Source of the DNA: Streptomyces pseudovenezuelae
Lineage (GTDB): Bacteria > Actinomycetota > Actinomycetes > Streptomycetales > Streptomycetaceae
Direction of reading: 5' to 3'
Assembly: GCF_029892565.1 (NCBI RefSeq)
Contig: NZ_JARXVH010000019.1
Span: 1-64,000 of the forward strand
DNA: 64,000 nt
The notes under the pieces are model-generated. The model saw only the letters and a list, made by a program, of their open reading frames with translations. It was not told the DNA's origin and did no database searches. Made by a program: the position numbers and the translations under genes. This document shows positions 55,739 through 64,000 of this stretch, piece by piece. Every line of letters starts with the position of its first letter. Positions within the stretch are counted from its first letter, which is position 1.

Positions 55739-57112
55739 TCAGTCGAGGGCGCGGGCCTGCCGGAAGCGGGCGAGGCCCTCCGCGAGGCCGACGACGGGGT
55801 CCGGGTAGTCGCCGATCGCGGCGCGGTCGAGCCCGCGCAGCTTCCACGGCTCGTGCACCGACGCGCCTTCGAGCGGGGCGAGTTCGGGCACCCAGCGCCG
55901 GACGTACGCGCCGTCGGGGTCGTAACGCTTCGCCTGGGTCACCGGATTGAGGACCCGGTTGGGGCGGGAGTCCGTGCCGGTGCCGGCCATCCACTGCCAG
56001 TTGAGCTGGTTGTTCGCCACATCGCCGTCCACCAGCAGATCGAGGAAGTGGCGGGCGCCCACGCGCCAGTCGACGTACAGCGTCTTGGTGAGGAAGCTCC
56101 CGGTCAGCAGCCGGCCGCGGTTGTGCATCCAGCCCTCGTGGCGCAGTTGGCGCATCGCCGCGTCGATCACCGGGTAGCCCGTACGCCCCTCCTGCCAGGC
56201 CTCGATGTCCTCGCGGGCCGCGTGCTCCGTACGCCACAGGTCCCCCTTCGTCCGGTAGTCGGCGAGGGCGGCCTCGGGGCGGGCCGCCAGGACCTGGCGG
56301 TGGAAGTCGCGCCAGGCGAGCTGCCGCACGAAGGACTCCGCTCCCGGTCCGCCGGCCCGGCGCGCCCGGTGGACGAGTTCCACGGGGGAGACGGTGCCGA
56401 AGTGCAGGTGCGGGGAGAGGCGGGAGGTGGCGTCGCCCGCCAGGTCGTCGCGGCGGTCCTCGTACGCGGCGAGGCCCCCGCGCAGCCAGGCCGTGACCAG
56501 CCTGCGGCCCGCCACCTCCCCGCCGGGACACAGAGCCGGCGAGAGCCCCGACAGGTCGGCGCGGGAGGGCAGCGGCTCGGATCCGACGCCCTCCGGGACC
56601 CCCACCCTGCGCGGCGCGGCGAGGGGAGTGCGCTGCGGATGTCCCGACCAGTGGCGGAAGTACGGCGTGAACACCGCGAAGTGGTCCGAGGCGGCGGGCG
56701 TCACCGCGCCCGGCGCGACGACCGTCGTCACCGTGTCGTGCACGCACAGCCGCCGCCCCACCGACTCCAGCGCCCGCCGCAGCCGTCCTTCGCGCAGTTG
56801 CGCATAGGCGCTGACGTCGGCCGCCATGTGCACCTCGTCGGCGTCCGTCTCGGCGGCCACCTTGCACACCTCGTCCACCACGTCGCCGGAGCGGATCACC
56901 AGCCGGCCGCCACGCTCACGCAGACCGGCGTCGAGATCGTGCAGACAGTCGGCGAGGAACGCCAGCCGGTTGGGCGCGGCGAACCCGGCGCCGGCCACGC
57001 CCTGGTCGCGCACGAACAGGGGCACCACCTGACGGTCCTCGCCCGCGGCCCGCAGCGGCGGGTGGTCGTGCAGGCGCAGGTCGGAGGTGAACAGGACGAC
57101 CGAGACGTTCAT
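55739..57112 (-). CDS. phr: Deoxyribodipyrimidine photolyase
   Basis: 457 aa from ATG 57112. The N-terminal Rossmann-like domain binds the antenna cofactor (VVLFTSDLRLHDHPPLRAAG). The FAD domain has TGYPVIDAAMRQLRHEGWMH, NRGRLLTGSFLTKTLYVDW, then DGDVANNQLNWQWMAGTGTD and NPVTQAKRYDPDGAYVRRWV. These are all the CPD photolyase FAD and damage-binding motifs, with the Trp electron-transfer region. It repairs UV-induced cyclobutane dimers using light. The gene seems to be a monocistron. Confidence 0.9.
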   Translation of the reverse strand: MNVSVVLFTSDLRLHDHPPLRAAGEDRQVVPLFVRDQGVAGAGFAAPNRLAFLADCLHDLDAGLRERGGRLVIRSGDVVDEVCKVAAETDADEVHMAADVSAYAQLREGRLRRALESVGRRLCVHDTVTTVVAPGAVTPAASDHFAVFTPYFRHWSGHPQRTPLAAPRRVGVPEGVGSEPLPSRADLSGLSPALCPGGEVAGRRLVTAWLRGGLAAYEDRRDDLAGDATSRLSPHLHFGTVSPVELVHRARRAGGPGAESFVRQLAWRDFHRQVLAARPEAALADYRTKGDLWRTEHAAREDIEAWQEGRTGYPVIDAAMRQLRHEGWMHNRGRLLTGSFLTKTLYVDWRVGARHFLDLLVDGDVANNQLNWQWMAGTGTDSRPNRVLNPVTQAKRYDPDGAYVRRWVPELAPLEGASVHEPWKLRGLDRAAIGDYPDPVVGLAEGLARFRQARALD

Positions 57113-57351
57113 GGTGCGGGCTCCGGAGGGAGAGGGACGGCGGACCGTGAGTGTTGCCGGTCCGGTGTGGGCGACGGACGCGGACACCGACCTGCCGGTG
57201 CGCGGTTCCCTCGGGAGGGTGACGGGCGCGGGCGGCTCCGGCCACTCACCCGACTTGTCCAGGTGGTTCCCTCCGCTCACCTGACATGTCCGTGCACATC
57301 GCGGGCAAGCGGTCACTACGACGAAGGTCGTGGCGCATCGCAGAACGAACG

Positions 57352-57537
57352 ATGGAGGTGTCTGCCGCTATGGGGGCCAAGGTGTTGGATCGATTTCCAG
57401 CGGGAGGTCCGCGCGGTTCGTGGCCAGCGGAGGAGTACGCGGCGCAGCGCCGTGCCGCAGGGGTACCCGCGACGGTCGTGATGGATCTGAAGTCGGACGC
57501 GTTTCTCGTGGTGGTCCCGGTAGGCGACGACGACTGA
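57352..57537 (+). CDS. Small hypothetical protein
   Basis: About 61 aa from ATG 57352. An ATG at 57370 with GGAGGTG 12 nt upstream is also possible, and the frame is open to 57286. The sequence is acidic at the end (VVVPVGDDD) with MGAKVLDRFPAGGPRGSWPA and EEYAAQRRAAGVPATVVMDL. The family is not recognised. The codon usage fits a real gene. It lies between the divergent photolyase and the convergent sigma-like membrane protein. Confidence 0.5.
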   Translation: MEVSAAMGAKVLDRFPAGGPRGSWPAEEYAAQRRAAGVPATVVMDLKSDAFLVVVPVGDDD

Positions 57538-57580
57538 CCCCGGGCCGGAGCGGCGTCCGACCGGGGTCGGTTCCGCTCGG

Positions 57581-59563
57581 TCAGCGTGATCCCACGGCGT
57601 CCAACGACCCGCCCGTGGCCAGCCGCGCCCGCACACCGACCCGGGGCTTCCCAGGCGCCGGCAGCGCGAGCGTCCGCCCCTCTTTCGTGGCCGACACCGC
57701 ACCCGTCACGGACAGCCGGGTCACGGCACGGCTGCCCGCCGCCACGACGAACCAGTGCCCGCGCGGAGACCGCCACCCGGTGGCGGCGACGACATGCTGT
57801 CCGAACCGGCTGCAGGCGGCGGTGGACGTGGCCCCGGCGACCGTACGGGCCGGTGCTGCTTGCGCGTCCCGACTCGTGCGGAGCGTCACCGTCACATCGC
57901 CGGGTCCGCGCCAGGAGTCGGCGCGAGCGCAGGTCCACACGGCGTGGCCGCCGCCCTCGGGCAGCTCCTGCTCGGCGAAGTCCCAGGCGTTGACGGCCCG
58001 GACGCCGGTGCCGCGCAACGAGCCAAGGCCGCACGCCTGATGGGTCCACGCCAGCAGCGCCGCCGGACCGGTGGCCTCCCGGGGCTGACGGGCGGGCGGA
58101 GTTCCGTGCCCGGGCAGCGGGGTGTAGGTGAGGTGGACCGGCGACAGGTCACCCAGTCCGGCGAGCAGGAACGCGTGATGCTCGGCGACACGCGACGATG
58201 ACCGCAGTTGCAGCGCCGGCCGGCCCGCACAGCCACGGCCAGCGGCCACGGTCGCGACCGGGCCGGTGACCCCCTCCTTCGACACGGTCAGCGGACGGGC
58301 CAGGACGTCCGGCCGCAGCAGGTCGCGTGTCTGCGCCTCGGCGACCCAGGGGGCCAGCAGATAGCGGACGGCGCTCCTGCCCTGCTCGCTCGGGCCGAGG
58401 GCCACTGCCGCCGCCGTGGTGACGTCGGCGTCGTCGGCGCGGGCGACGCTCAGCTCCGCACGTTCACCGGAGGAGCCGAACTCGTCGTAGCGGGCGAGGC
58501 GTTGACCGTCGTACAGCAGGACGACGGCACGGTCGTCGACGTCACCCGCGTACAGCAGCTGCGGCGCGGACGTGGGCACGGCCGCCGTCGTACCGGGGGC
58601 GAGGGTGACGTGGGTCCGCCGTGCGGGGCGGGTCCATGCCGTCAGGGCGCGGCCGAGCAGGTCGTCGTCGTGCACGCGGGCGCCGCGCGCGGGCCAGGCG
58701 GTGAAGTCGACGCGCGGGGTGTGGTCCCACACCCCGGCCGGGGTGCGCACCAGCTCCGCCGGACGGAGGGCGCTGCCCGCGGCGGACGCCGGCGCCTCCG
58801 CCTGGGACGTCGTGCCACCGGACGTGGTCGCCGCCAGCGTCACCCCCGTCACCGCAAGGAGCGCGAGGGCGGCCAGGCCCAGCCGGGCCCGGCGCCTGCG
58901 GCGGAGCAGATCGGTGGGGCTCGCCTGGAGGGCGCAGGCGTCGAACTCCAGCGAGGTCAGCAGCGCGGCGGCCCGCGTACCCACGCTCTCGTCGAGGGCG
59001 TCCGCGGTCCGCAGGGCGGCGTCCGGATCCCGCGCACCGGCGTCCGACAGCAGCTGGTGCACGGCGTCGTCGCTCATGCCGTGCACCGAGCGCAGCAGGA
59101 ACGCGGCCCGAGCCGCCGCCGGCACACCGGACAGGCGCTGCGCCAGGGCGAGTTCGTCCGCACCGCCCGACCGCGGGAACAGCCGCAGGCCCACAACCAG
59201 CGGGAGCCCGGGCAGCAGCGTCCCCTGAGACGCGAACCGTGCGGGCCACAGCCGCGGCCCCCGGCCGTACGACAGCGAGCCGCGCAGCACCTCCAGCAGA
59301 AGCGAGCGCTCCACGGGGTCACCTCCACGCTTCTCCGCACGCGGGGGCGGAACTGCGTGCCCGGGGAGCGCGCGAACGCCCGTCAGCGCCCGCTGCACCA
59401 AGGAGTGCGCCACGAGAACCCGGCGGTGCCGGCCGATCGTCGCGGGCAGGACGAGATGCGCCAGGCGGACCAGCTCCCCGTACTGCTCGACAAGGAGGGA
59501 CTCGACCTCCAGGAACGGTGGCCTGGTGCCTGCCGAGGGGCGCCGGCGCGAGCGAAGGTGCAT
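57581..59563 (-). CDS. Sigma-factor-like N-terminus fused to a membrane-anchored extracellular domain
   Basis: 660 aa. The first 200 residues resemble a degenerate ECF sigma factor. A region 2-like start (VESLLVEQYGELVRLAHLVL) and a region 4-like end (LSGVPAAARAAFLLRSVHGM, then SDDAVHQLLSDAG) are seen, but the usual acidic and -10 recognition residues are poor. An Arg-rich stretch (RRRRRAR) leads to one membrane helix (about 227-246: LGLAALALLAVTGVTLAATT). Residues 250-660 are probably extracytoplasmic, with several Cys residues but no recognised domain. This combines a cytoplasmic DNA-binding-like part with an outside domain in one protein. The function is unknown; sensing plus sigma-like regulation is a guess. 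Confidence 0.65.
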   Translation of the reverse strand: MHLRSRRRPSAGTRPPFLEVESLLVEQYGELVRLAHLVLPATIGRHRRVLVAHSLVQRALTGVRALPGHAVPPPRAEKRGGDPVERSLLLEVLRGSLSYGRGPRLWPARFASQGTLLPGLPLVVGLRLFPRSGGADELALAQRLSGVPAAARAAFLLRSVHGMSDDAVHQLLSDAGARDPDAALRTADALDESVGTRAAALLTSLEFDACALQASPTDLLRRRRRARLGLAALALLAVTGVTLAATTSGGTTSQAEAPASAAGSALRPAELVRTPAGVWDHTPRVDFTAWPARGARVHDDDLLGRALTAWTRPARRTHVTLAPGTTAAVPTSAPQLLYAGDVDDRAVVLLYDGQRLARYDEFGSSGERAELSVARADDADVTTAAAVALGPSEQGRSAVRYLLAPWVAEAQTRDLLRPDVLARPLTVSKEGVTGPVATVAAGRGCAGRPALQLRSSSRVAEHHAFLLAGLGDLSPVHLTYTPLPGHGTPPARQPREATGPAALLAWTHQACGLGSLRGTGVRAVNAWDFAEQELPEGGGHAVWTCARADSWRGPGDVTVTLRTSRDAQAAPARTVAGATSTAACSRFGQHVVAATGWRSPRGHWFVVAAGSRAVTRLSVTGAVSATKEGRTLALPAPGKPRVGVRARLATGGSLDAVGSR

Positions 59564-59689
59564 GGGCGGGACGCTTTCGGAGAGGGGACGCGATGCTGTG
59601 CCGCTCCGATAAACGAGTGAATCCGCGACCGGTCACCGACCGGCCGTGTCCTGTCGCGCCCGGAACCGTTCCGTCCGCGCCCGGACCCG

Positions 59690-60601
59690 TCAGACGCGGG
59701 CCTCGCCCAGCTCCCGCGACCGTCGTACGAACGCCTCGTGCAGATCCCCGGCCGCCTGCGGCACGGACTCCGCGCGGCGGCGACGCAGCATCAGCAGGAC
59801 CCGGGCCGTGGCGCCGGCGATCGGACGGTAGGTGATCGCGCCGAGCCGCTCCAGCGGGTCCCCGACCACACTGAAGTCGGGCAGGACCGTCGCCCCCAGC
59901 CCCTCCGCGACCATGAGCTTGCCCATCTCGGCGCCGTCGGTCGAATACGCGAAGGCCGGGTCCCGCCCGTCGAACAGCCGGTGGACATAGCGGTGCATCA
60001 CATAGCCGGAACGCATACCGATCAGCGGCTCGGTGAGCAGCTCCTCCACCGCGACGGTCGGCCGGGCCGCCAACGGGCTGTCCGGGCGCACGCACACCAC
60101 CGGCAGCCCGGACAGCAACTCGGTGGACTCGAAGTCGGTGGGCATGTCGTCGCCGTCCAGGTGATTGACCAGACCGAGATCGAACCCGCCCTCCGACAGC
60201 GCCCGGTGGATGTCCGTCTGCTGCGCGCCGACCACCTCGACCTGGGTGAGCGGATGCGAGGCGCGGAAGTCACGTACGACGGGCAGCAGCAGCGGCACGG
60301 TCGCCGCGTTGACCGTGCCCACCCGCACCATGCGACTGATCCGGTGCTGCTCGCCGGCCGCCACCCGCAGCCGGTCCACCGCGTCCAGCACGTCGACGAT
60401 CTTCGGCAGCAGCTCCCGGCCCTCCGCGCTCATCGTCGCGCCGGACCGTTTGCGCTCCAGGAGGTCGACCCCCAGCTCCCGTTCGAGATTCCGTACGGTC
60501 TCGCTCAACGCGGGCTGGGACAGGCGCAGTTCCTCCGCGGCCCGGCGCAGGGAGCCGAGCCGGGTGACGGCCGCTATGTATTCCAGTTGTTCGGTCCGCA
60601 T
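59690..60601 (-). CDS. LysR-family transcriptional regulator
   Basis: 303 aa from ATG 60601; an ATG at 60652 is less likely. The N-terminal HTH is MRTEQLEYIAAVTRLGSLRR followed by AAEELRLSQPALSETVRNLE. The C-terminal ligand-binding domain has VRVGTVNAATVPLLLPVVRD and GFDLGLVNHLDGDDMP. The gene is divergent from the sulfur leader peptide and organosulfur genes, so it likely controls them in response to a sulfur metabolite, like CysB or SsuR-type regulators. A TCAC-N6-GTGA repeat lies in the intergenic region. Confidence 0.85.
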   Translation of the reverse strand: MRTEQLEYIAAVTRLGSLRRAAEELRLSQPALSETVRNLERELGVDLLERKRSGATMSAEGRELLPKIVDVLDAVDRLRVAAGEQHRISRMVRVGTVNAATVPLLLPVVRDFRASHPLTQVEVVGAQQTDIHRALSEGGFDLGLVNHLDGDDMPTDFESTELLSGLPVVCVRPDSPLAARPTVAVEELLTEPLIGMRSGYVMHRYVHRLFDGRDPAFAYSTDGAEMGKLMVAEGLGATVLPDFSVVGDPLERLGAITYRPIAGATARVLLMLRRRRAESVPQAAGDLHEAFVRRSRELGEARV

Positions 60602-60648
60602 GCCCGCAGAATGCGGCCGATTTCCCGGCTCGTTCAAGGGTTTCCCTG

Positions 60649-60731
60649 TCACACCTTCGTGAAAATCAATGGTCCGCGATACGAGACCGGTCGGGTTTTC
60701 CTTGACGCCCGTCGCCGACGGCTGCCACGAT
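60649..60731 (+). promoter_or_regulatory. Regulatory region and promoter of the organosulfur operon
   Basis: TCAC and GTGA flank ACCTTC at 60649-60662, a LysR-type inverted repeat. TTGACG at 60702-60707 and CACGAT at 60726-60731 are spaced by 18 bp and look like a promoter. The start of transcription would be close to the leader peptide ATG at 60739, which has no ribosome-binding site, so the leader may be read from a leaderless end. Confidence 0.5.
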
Positions 60732-60738
60732 CGACGGC

Positions 60739-60822
60739 ATGATGATGCGACTGGACCTCACGCGGCGACGCCATGTCGACCTCGCGCGCGTCTCCAGCGC
60801 CTCCTGTTGCACCGCGGCCTGA
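60739..60822 (+). CDS. Cys-Cys leader peptide of the sulfur operon
   Basis: A 27-residue peptide: three Met codons, then RLDLTRRRHVDLARVSSA and SCCTAA. The RRRHVDL-R-SSASCC pattern is the conserved actinobacterial leader peptide that I remember upstream of cysteine, sulfate and sulfonate genes. The two adjacent Cys codons (60805-60810) would stall ribosomes when cysteinyl-tRNA is scarce and so raise downstream expression. It lies 118 bp before the SfnG-like gene. It is too short for automatic ORF calls. Confidence 0.85.
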   Translation: MMMRLDLTRRRHVDLARVSSASCCTAA

Positions 60823-60940
60823 TCCCCGTCACCCCCGTCCCGTGATCCGCCGCTCTTCTTTCGTTCCCGCCTGAAATTCGCCGGAGTTCACTCCAGCCGA
60901 ATTCGGCGTGCCCGAAAACATTCCGCAACAGGAGTTCCGC

Positions 60941-62062
60941 ATGCCCGCCGCGCCCCTGAAATTCGCCTACTGGGTCCCCAACGTCAGTGGGGGACTGGTC
61001 ACCAGCAAGATCGAACAGCGCACCGACTGGGGATACGAGTACAACCGCGAACTCGCCGTCCTCGCCGAGAACAACGGATTCGAGTACGCCCTCAGCCAGG
61101 TCCGCTACATGGCCAGCTACGGCGCCGAGTTCCAGCACGAGTCGACCAGCTTCAGCCTCGCCCTGCTGCTCGCCACCCAGCGCCTGAAGGTCATCGCCGC
61201 CGTCCACCCCGGCCTGTGGCACCCCGGCGTCCTCGCCAAGCTCGGCGCCACCGCCGACCACCTCTCCAACGGCCGCTTCGCGGTCAACGTCGTCTCCGGC
61301 TGGTTCAAGGGCGAGTTCACCGCCCTCGGCGAGCCCTGGCTGGAGCACGACGAGCGCTACCGCCGCGCCGAGGAGTTCATCAGCGCCCTGCGCCAGATCT
61401 GGACCGAGGACCACACCGAACTCGCCGGTGACTTCTACCGGTTGCGCGACTTCTCCCTCAAGCCCAAGCCCCTCAACACCACCGAACGCCCGCACCCCGA
61501 GATCTTCCAGGGCGGCAACTCCACCGCCGCCCGCGCGATGGCCGGCCGGGTCTCCGACTGGTACTTCTCCAACGGCAAGGACTTCGACGGAGTGAGCGAG
61601 CAGATCGCCGACGTACGCGCCTCGGCGGCCCAAGTCGGGCGCACCGCACCGAAGTTCGGCCTCAATGGCTTCCTCATCGCCCGTGACACCGAGGCCGAGG
61701 CCCGCGACACGCTCCGCGAGATCATCGCCAAGGCCGACACCGAGGCCGTCGAGGGCTTCGGCGCGGCGGTCAAGCAGGCGGGACAGTCCACGGCCGACAA
61801 GAAGGGCATGTGGCAGGACTCCGCCTTCGAGGACCTGATCCAGTACAACGACGGCTTCCGTACGGGGCTGATCGGCACCCCCGAGCAGATCGCGGAACGC
61901 ATCGTCGCCTACAAGAAGCTCGGCGTCGACCTGCTCCTCCTCGGCTTCCTCCACTACCACGAGGAGGTCGAGTACTTCGGCAAGCGCGTCCTGCCGCTCG
62001 TGCGCGAGCTGGAGGCCCAACTCCCGGACACGGAGCCCCGGTCCGTACCCGTGCACGCCTGA
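60941..62062 (+). CDS. sfnG: FMNH2-dependent monooxygenase, SfnG-like (dimethyl sulfone)
   Basis: 373 aa from ATG 60941, with CAGGAGTTCCGC before it; the frame is open to a GTG at 60908. LLM-class flavin monooxygenase motifs are FAYWVPNVSGGLVTSKIEQR, GFEYALSQVRYMASYGAEFQ and HESTSFSLALLLATQRLKVI, then ADHLSNGRFAVNVVSGWFKG and IFQGGNSTAARAMAG. These resemble SfnG, which oxidises dimethyl sulfone to methanesulfinate using reduced flavin. The adjacent flavin reductase (SsuE) would supply FMNH2. It starts an operon for organic sulfur use under sulfate limitation, behind the Cys leader peptide. Confidence 0.85.
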   Translation: MPAAPLKFAYWVPNVSGGLVTSKIEQRTDWGYEYNRELAVLAENNGFEYALSQVRYMASYGAEFQHESTSFSLALLLATQRLKVIAAVHPGLWHPGVLAKLGATADHLSNGRFAVNVVSGWFKGEFTALGEPWLEHDERYRRAEEFISALRQIWTEDHTELAGDFYRLRDFSLKPKPLNTTERPHPEIFQGGNSTAARAMAGRVSDWYFSNGKDFDGVSEQIADVRASAAQVGRTAPKFGLNGFLIARDTEAEARDTLREIIAKADTEAVEGFGAAVKQAGQSTADKKGMWQDSAFEDLIQYNDGFRTGLIGTPEQIAERIVAYKKLGVDLLLLGFLHYHEEVEYFGKRVLPLVRELEAQLPDTEPRSVPVHA

Positions 62063-62125
62063 CGGTCCGCTCGTCGTTCACGCCTGCTGACCGCTTCCCT
62101 CCGGACCGCCCCCGAAAGAGGACCC

Positions 62126-62680
62126 ATGGCCACCGTCCTGTCCGTCTCCGGCAGCCCCTCCGCCTCCTCCCGCACCAACCGGCTCCTGCGCCATCTCGAC
62201 CAGCGTCTGATCGCCCAGGGCCACGAGGTGATACCGCTCGACGTGCGCACCATCCCCGCCGAGGCACTGCTCGGCGCGGACTTCCGGCACCCCGCCATCG
62301 TCGAGGCCACCGAACTCTTCGAGCGCGCCGACGGGGTCGTCGTCGGCACCCCCGTCTACAAGGCCTCCTACTCCGGAGTCCTCAAGGCGCTTCTCGACCT
62401 GCTCCCGCAGTACGCGCTGGCCGGCAAGACCGTGCTGCCGCTCGCCACCGGCGGCTCCACGGCCCACGTCCTGGCCATCGACTACGCGCTGCGCCCGGTG
62501 CTCAGCTCCATGGGCGCGGCCCACATCGTGCAGGGCTGGTTCACCCTCGACAAGGACATCACCGTGCGCGAGGACGGCGTCCTGACCGTCGCACCGACCG
62601 CCACCGAGGCCCTCGTCCAGGTGGTCGACCAGTTCTCGACAGTGCTGGGCCGCACCCCGCTCCTCGCGGCGGCGAGCTGA
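62126..62680 (+). CDS. ssuE: NAD(P)H-dependent FMN reductase
   Basis: 184 aa. TVLSVSGSPSASSRTNRLLR and VVVGTPVYKASYSGVLKALL are the FMN-binding motifs of the SsuE/MsuE flavodoxin-like reductases, with TVLPLATGGSTAHVLAIDYA completing the pattern. It reduces FMN for the adjacent flavin-dependent monooxygenases. It follows sfnG after 63 bp and is 5 bp before the SfnB-like gene. Confidence 0.88.
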   Translation: MATVLSVSGSPSASSRTNRLLRHLDQRLIAQGHEVIPLDVRTIPAEALLGADFRHPAIVEATELFERADGVVVGTPVYKASYSGVLKALLDLLPQYALAGKTVLPLATGGSTAHVLAIDYALRPVLSSMGAAHIVQGWFTLDKDITVREDGVLTVAPTATEALVQVVDQFSTVLGRTPLLAAAS

Positions 62681-62685
62681 GCGCC

Positions 62686-63873
62686 ATGTCCGCCGTCCAT
62701 GTCATCGCCGCCGACGCGGAGGCCCTCGCCGTCGCGGCCACCCTGGCCGCGGAGTTCCGCGTCGGAGCCTCCGCCCGGGACACCGAACGCAGGCTGCCGC
62801 GCGCGGAGTTGGACCGGCTCTCCGCGTCAGGGCTGCTCGCCGTCACCGTCCCCGCCGAGCACGGCGGGGCGGACGTCGGCTCCCTCACCCTCGCGGAGAT
62901 CTTCCGGTTGCTCGCCGCGGCCGACGCCAGCCTCGCCCAGATCCCGCAGAGCCACTTCGCGTACGTCAACGTGATCCGCCGTCAGGGCACCCCGCAGCAG
63001 CAGAAGTTCTTCTTCGCGGAGCTGCTCGCGGGGCGCCGCTTCGGCAACGCGCAGTCGGAGGCAGGCACCAAGCACGTGCAGGACATCCGGACCCGGCTCA
63101 CCCCGCAGCCGGACGGCTCGTACGTCCTGACCGGCGTCAAGCACTACTCGACCGGTGCCCTCTTCGCCGACTGGATCCCGGTGCTGGCCCGCGCGGAGGG
63201 CGACCAGCTGCACGTGGCGTACGTGCCGCGGGACGCCCCCGGCGTCACGGTCGTCGACGACTGGGACGGCATGGGCCAGCGGACGACCGCCAGCGGCACC
63301 GTCCGGCTTGCCGACGTCCCGGTGCCCGCCGACCGGGTCCTGCCCCACCACCTCACCTTCGAGGGGCCCCAACTCCACGGTGCCGTCGCACAGTTGCTGC
63401 ACGCCGCCATCGACGCGGGCATCGCCGGGGGAGCACTGGCCGAGGCGGCGGAGTTCGTCCGGACGAAGAGCCGGCCCTGGTTCGAGAGCGGTCTGGAGAG
63501 CGCCGCCGAGGACCCGCTGCTGATCCAGCGGTTCGGTGAACTCGCCCTCCAGGTGTGGTCGTCGGAGGCGCTGCTGCGCGAGGCCGCCCGCGCGGTCGAC
63601 GCGGCGCGCGCCGACCTCACCGACGACACGGCGGCCGAGGCGTCCATCGCGGTAGCCGCGGCCAAGGTCCGGGCGGCCCAGGCGGCGGTCGAGGTGGCGG
63701 GCGCCCTCTTCGAAGTGGCGGGCACCCGCTCCGCGCTCAACTCACTGAACCTGCACCGCCATTGGCGCGACGCCCGCACCCACACCCTGCACGACCCGAC
63801 CCGCTGGAAGATCCAGCACATCGGCCGGTACGTGCTCAACGGCACGCGGCCACCCCGCCACGGCCTCCTCTAG
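62686..63873 (+). CDS. sfnB: SfnB-family sulfur acquisition oxidoreductase (acyl-CoA dehydrogenase-like)
   Basis: 395 aa from ATG 62686. It has the acyl-CoA dehydrogenase fold: TVPAEHGGADVGSLTLAEIF, IPQSHFAYVNVIRRQGTPQQ, FFAELLAGRRFGNAQSEAGT and VLTGVKHYSTGALFADWIPV. The active-site acid of dehydrogenases is not obvious, in line with DszC/SfnB-type flavin monooxygenases that use reduced flavin and oxygen on sulfur compounds. SfnB is found with sfnG in dimethyl sulfide/sulfone use. It lies between the flavin reductase and the alkanesulfonate monooxygenase gene. Confidence 0.83.
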   Translation: MSAVHVIAADAEALAVAATLAAEFRVGASARDTERRLPRAELDRLSASGLLAVTVPAEHGGADVGSLTLAEIFRLLAAADASLAQIPQSHFAYVNVIRRQGTPQQQKFFFAELLAGRRFGNAQSEAGTKHVQDIRTRLTPQPDGSYVLTGVKHYSTGALFADWIPVLARAEGDQLHVAYVPRDAPGVTVVDDWDGMGQRTTASGTVRLADVPVPADRVLPHHLTFEGPQLHGAVAQLLHAAIDAGIAGGALAEAAEFVRTKSRPWFESGLESAAEDPLLIQRFGELALQVWSSEALLREAARAVDAARADLTDDTAAEASIAVAAAKVRAAQAAVEVAGALFEVAGTRSALNSLNLHRHWRDARTHTLHDPTRWKIQHIGRYVLNGTRPPRHGLL

Positions 63874-63919
63874 GGCCCTTCCACAAGAGCCCTGGCCCGA
63901 CCCACCGAACGGAGACCCC

Positions 63920-64000
63920 GTGTCCCTCACCTTCCACTGGTTCCTGCCCACCAACGGCGACAGCCGGCACGTCGTCGGTGGCGGCCACGGCACCCCGGCC
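63920..64000 (+). CDS. LLM-class flavin monooxygenase, SsuD-like (partial)
   Basis: Only the first 27 codons are in the window: a GTG start with GGAGACCCC upstream, then SLTFHWFLPTNGDSRHVV. This matches the N-terminus of alkanesulfonate monooxygenases (SsuD) and related flavin oxygenases. It would use FMNH2 from the SsuE reductase to release sulfite from sulfonates. It is the fourth gene of the organosulfur operon and continues beyond the window. Confidence 0.75.
   Translation, partial: MSLTFHWFLPTNGDSRHVVGGGHGTPA

Noticed and set aside
1..64000. CRISPR arrays, rRNA genes, intact transposases and an integrase
   Set aside because: Looked for regular repeats, terminal inverted repeats and recombinase motifs; none was found, so the island edge at 4.5 kb has no visible mobility gene in the window.

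Overview
The window reads as a Streptomyces chromosome segment. GC content is very high with near-saturated G/C third codon positions, GTG starts are frequent, and long antisense shadow ORFs are everywhere. Family content also fits: a chaplin, an SsgA-like protein, an NsdA-type regulator, a SpoIIE-type phosphatase, DUF397, LAL regulator, DUF35/thiolase genes and a sulfur leader peptide. I saw no tRNA, rRNA, CRISPR array or intact insertion sequence. Gene functions are inferred from motifs and remembered family features; no database search was run.

1-4.5 kb is accessory DNA. A three-gene minus-strand operon encodes a polytopic membrane protein, a PNP_UDP-type nucleosidase joined to it by an ATGA overlap, and a small membrane-anchored protein. 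It lies divergent from an NrtR-type Nudix/winged-helix regulator, with a 21-bp GT-N7-AC palindrome between them. The membrane protein's C-terminus and the nucleosidase's N-terminus carry the same Asn/Gly-rich motif, like bacterial amyloid signalling sequences. Both genes contain rare TTA codons. This is my best candidate for an undescribed conflict or programmed-death system. It adjoins a penicillin/aculeacin-type acylase gene whose 3' end has been replaced, which looks like a recombination boundary.

4.5-20 kb is mostly acyl-CoA metabolism: an acyl-CoA ligase, a metallophosphoesterase, a phenylacetate-CoA ligase with a TetR-like operator, an alpha/beta hydrolase and an LTA-synthase-like sulfatase. 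A FadD-type ligase is divergent from enoyl-CoA hydratase, tandem DUF35 and two overlapping thiolase-like genes, resembling steroid or branched side-chain degradation modules. 20-30 kb holds an MpaB-type oxygenase fused to EF hands and overlapped with a cis-prenyltransferase gene, a universal stress protein, a large LuxR-type ATPase regulator and a secreted amidase.

30-41.5 kb has a developmental flavour: APH-fold kinase, NsdA-family regulator, PAS-PP2C phosphatase, SsgA-like protein with a Crp-type site upstream, a decayed phospholipase C, a Gfo/Idh/MocA dehydrogenase, a baeRF protein, a thioesterase/MarR pair with a perfect operator, a secreted tripeptidyl-aminopeptidase-like hydrolase and a long chaplin.

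41.5-59.6 kb holds an MFS/MerR pair, an epimerase behind an ECF41-like promoter, a secreted GATase-like protein, a GH2 exo-glucosaminidase with a ROK regulator and matching operators, an APC permease, a GNAT-APH fusion, an ArsR-AHSA1 fusion, a photolyase and a sigma-like membrane protein. 59.7-64 kb is an organosulfur module: LysR, a Cys-Cys leader peptide, SfnG, SsuE, SfnB and the start of an SsuD-like gene, cut by the window end.
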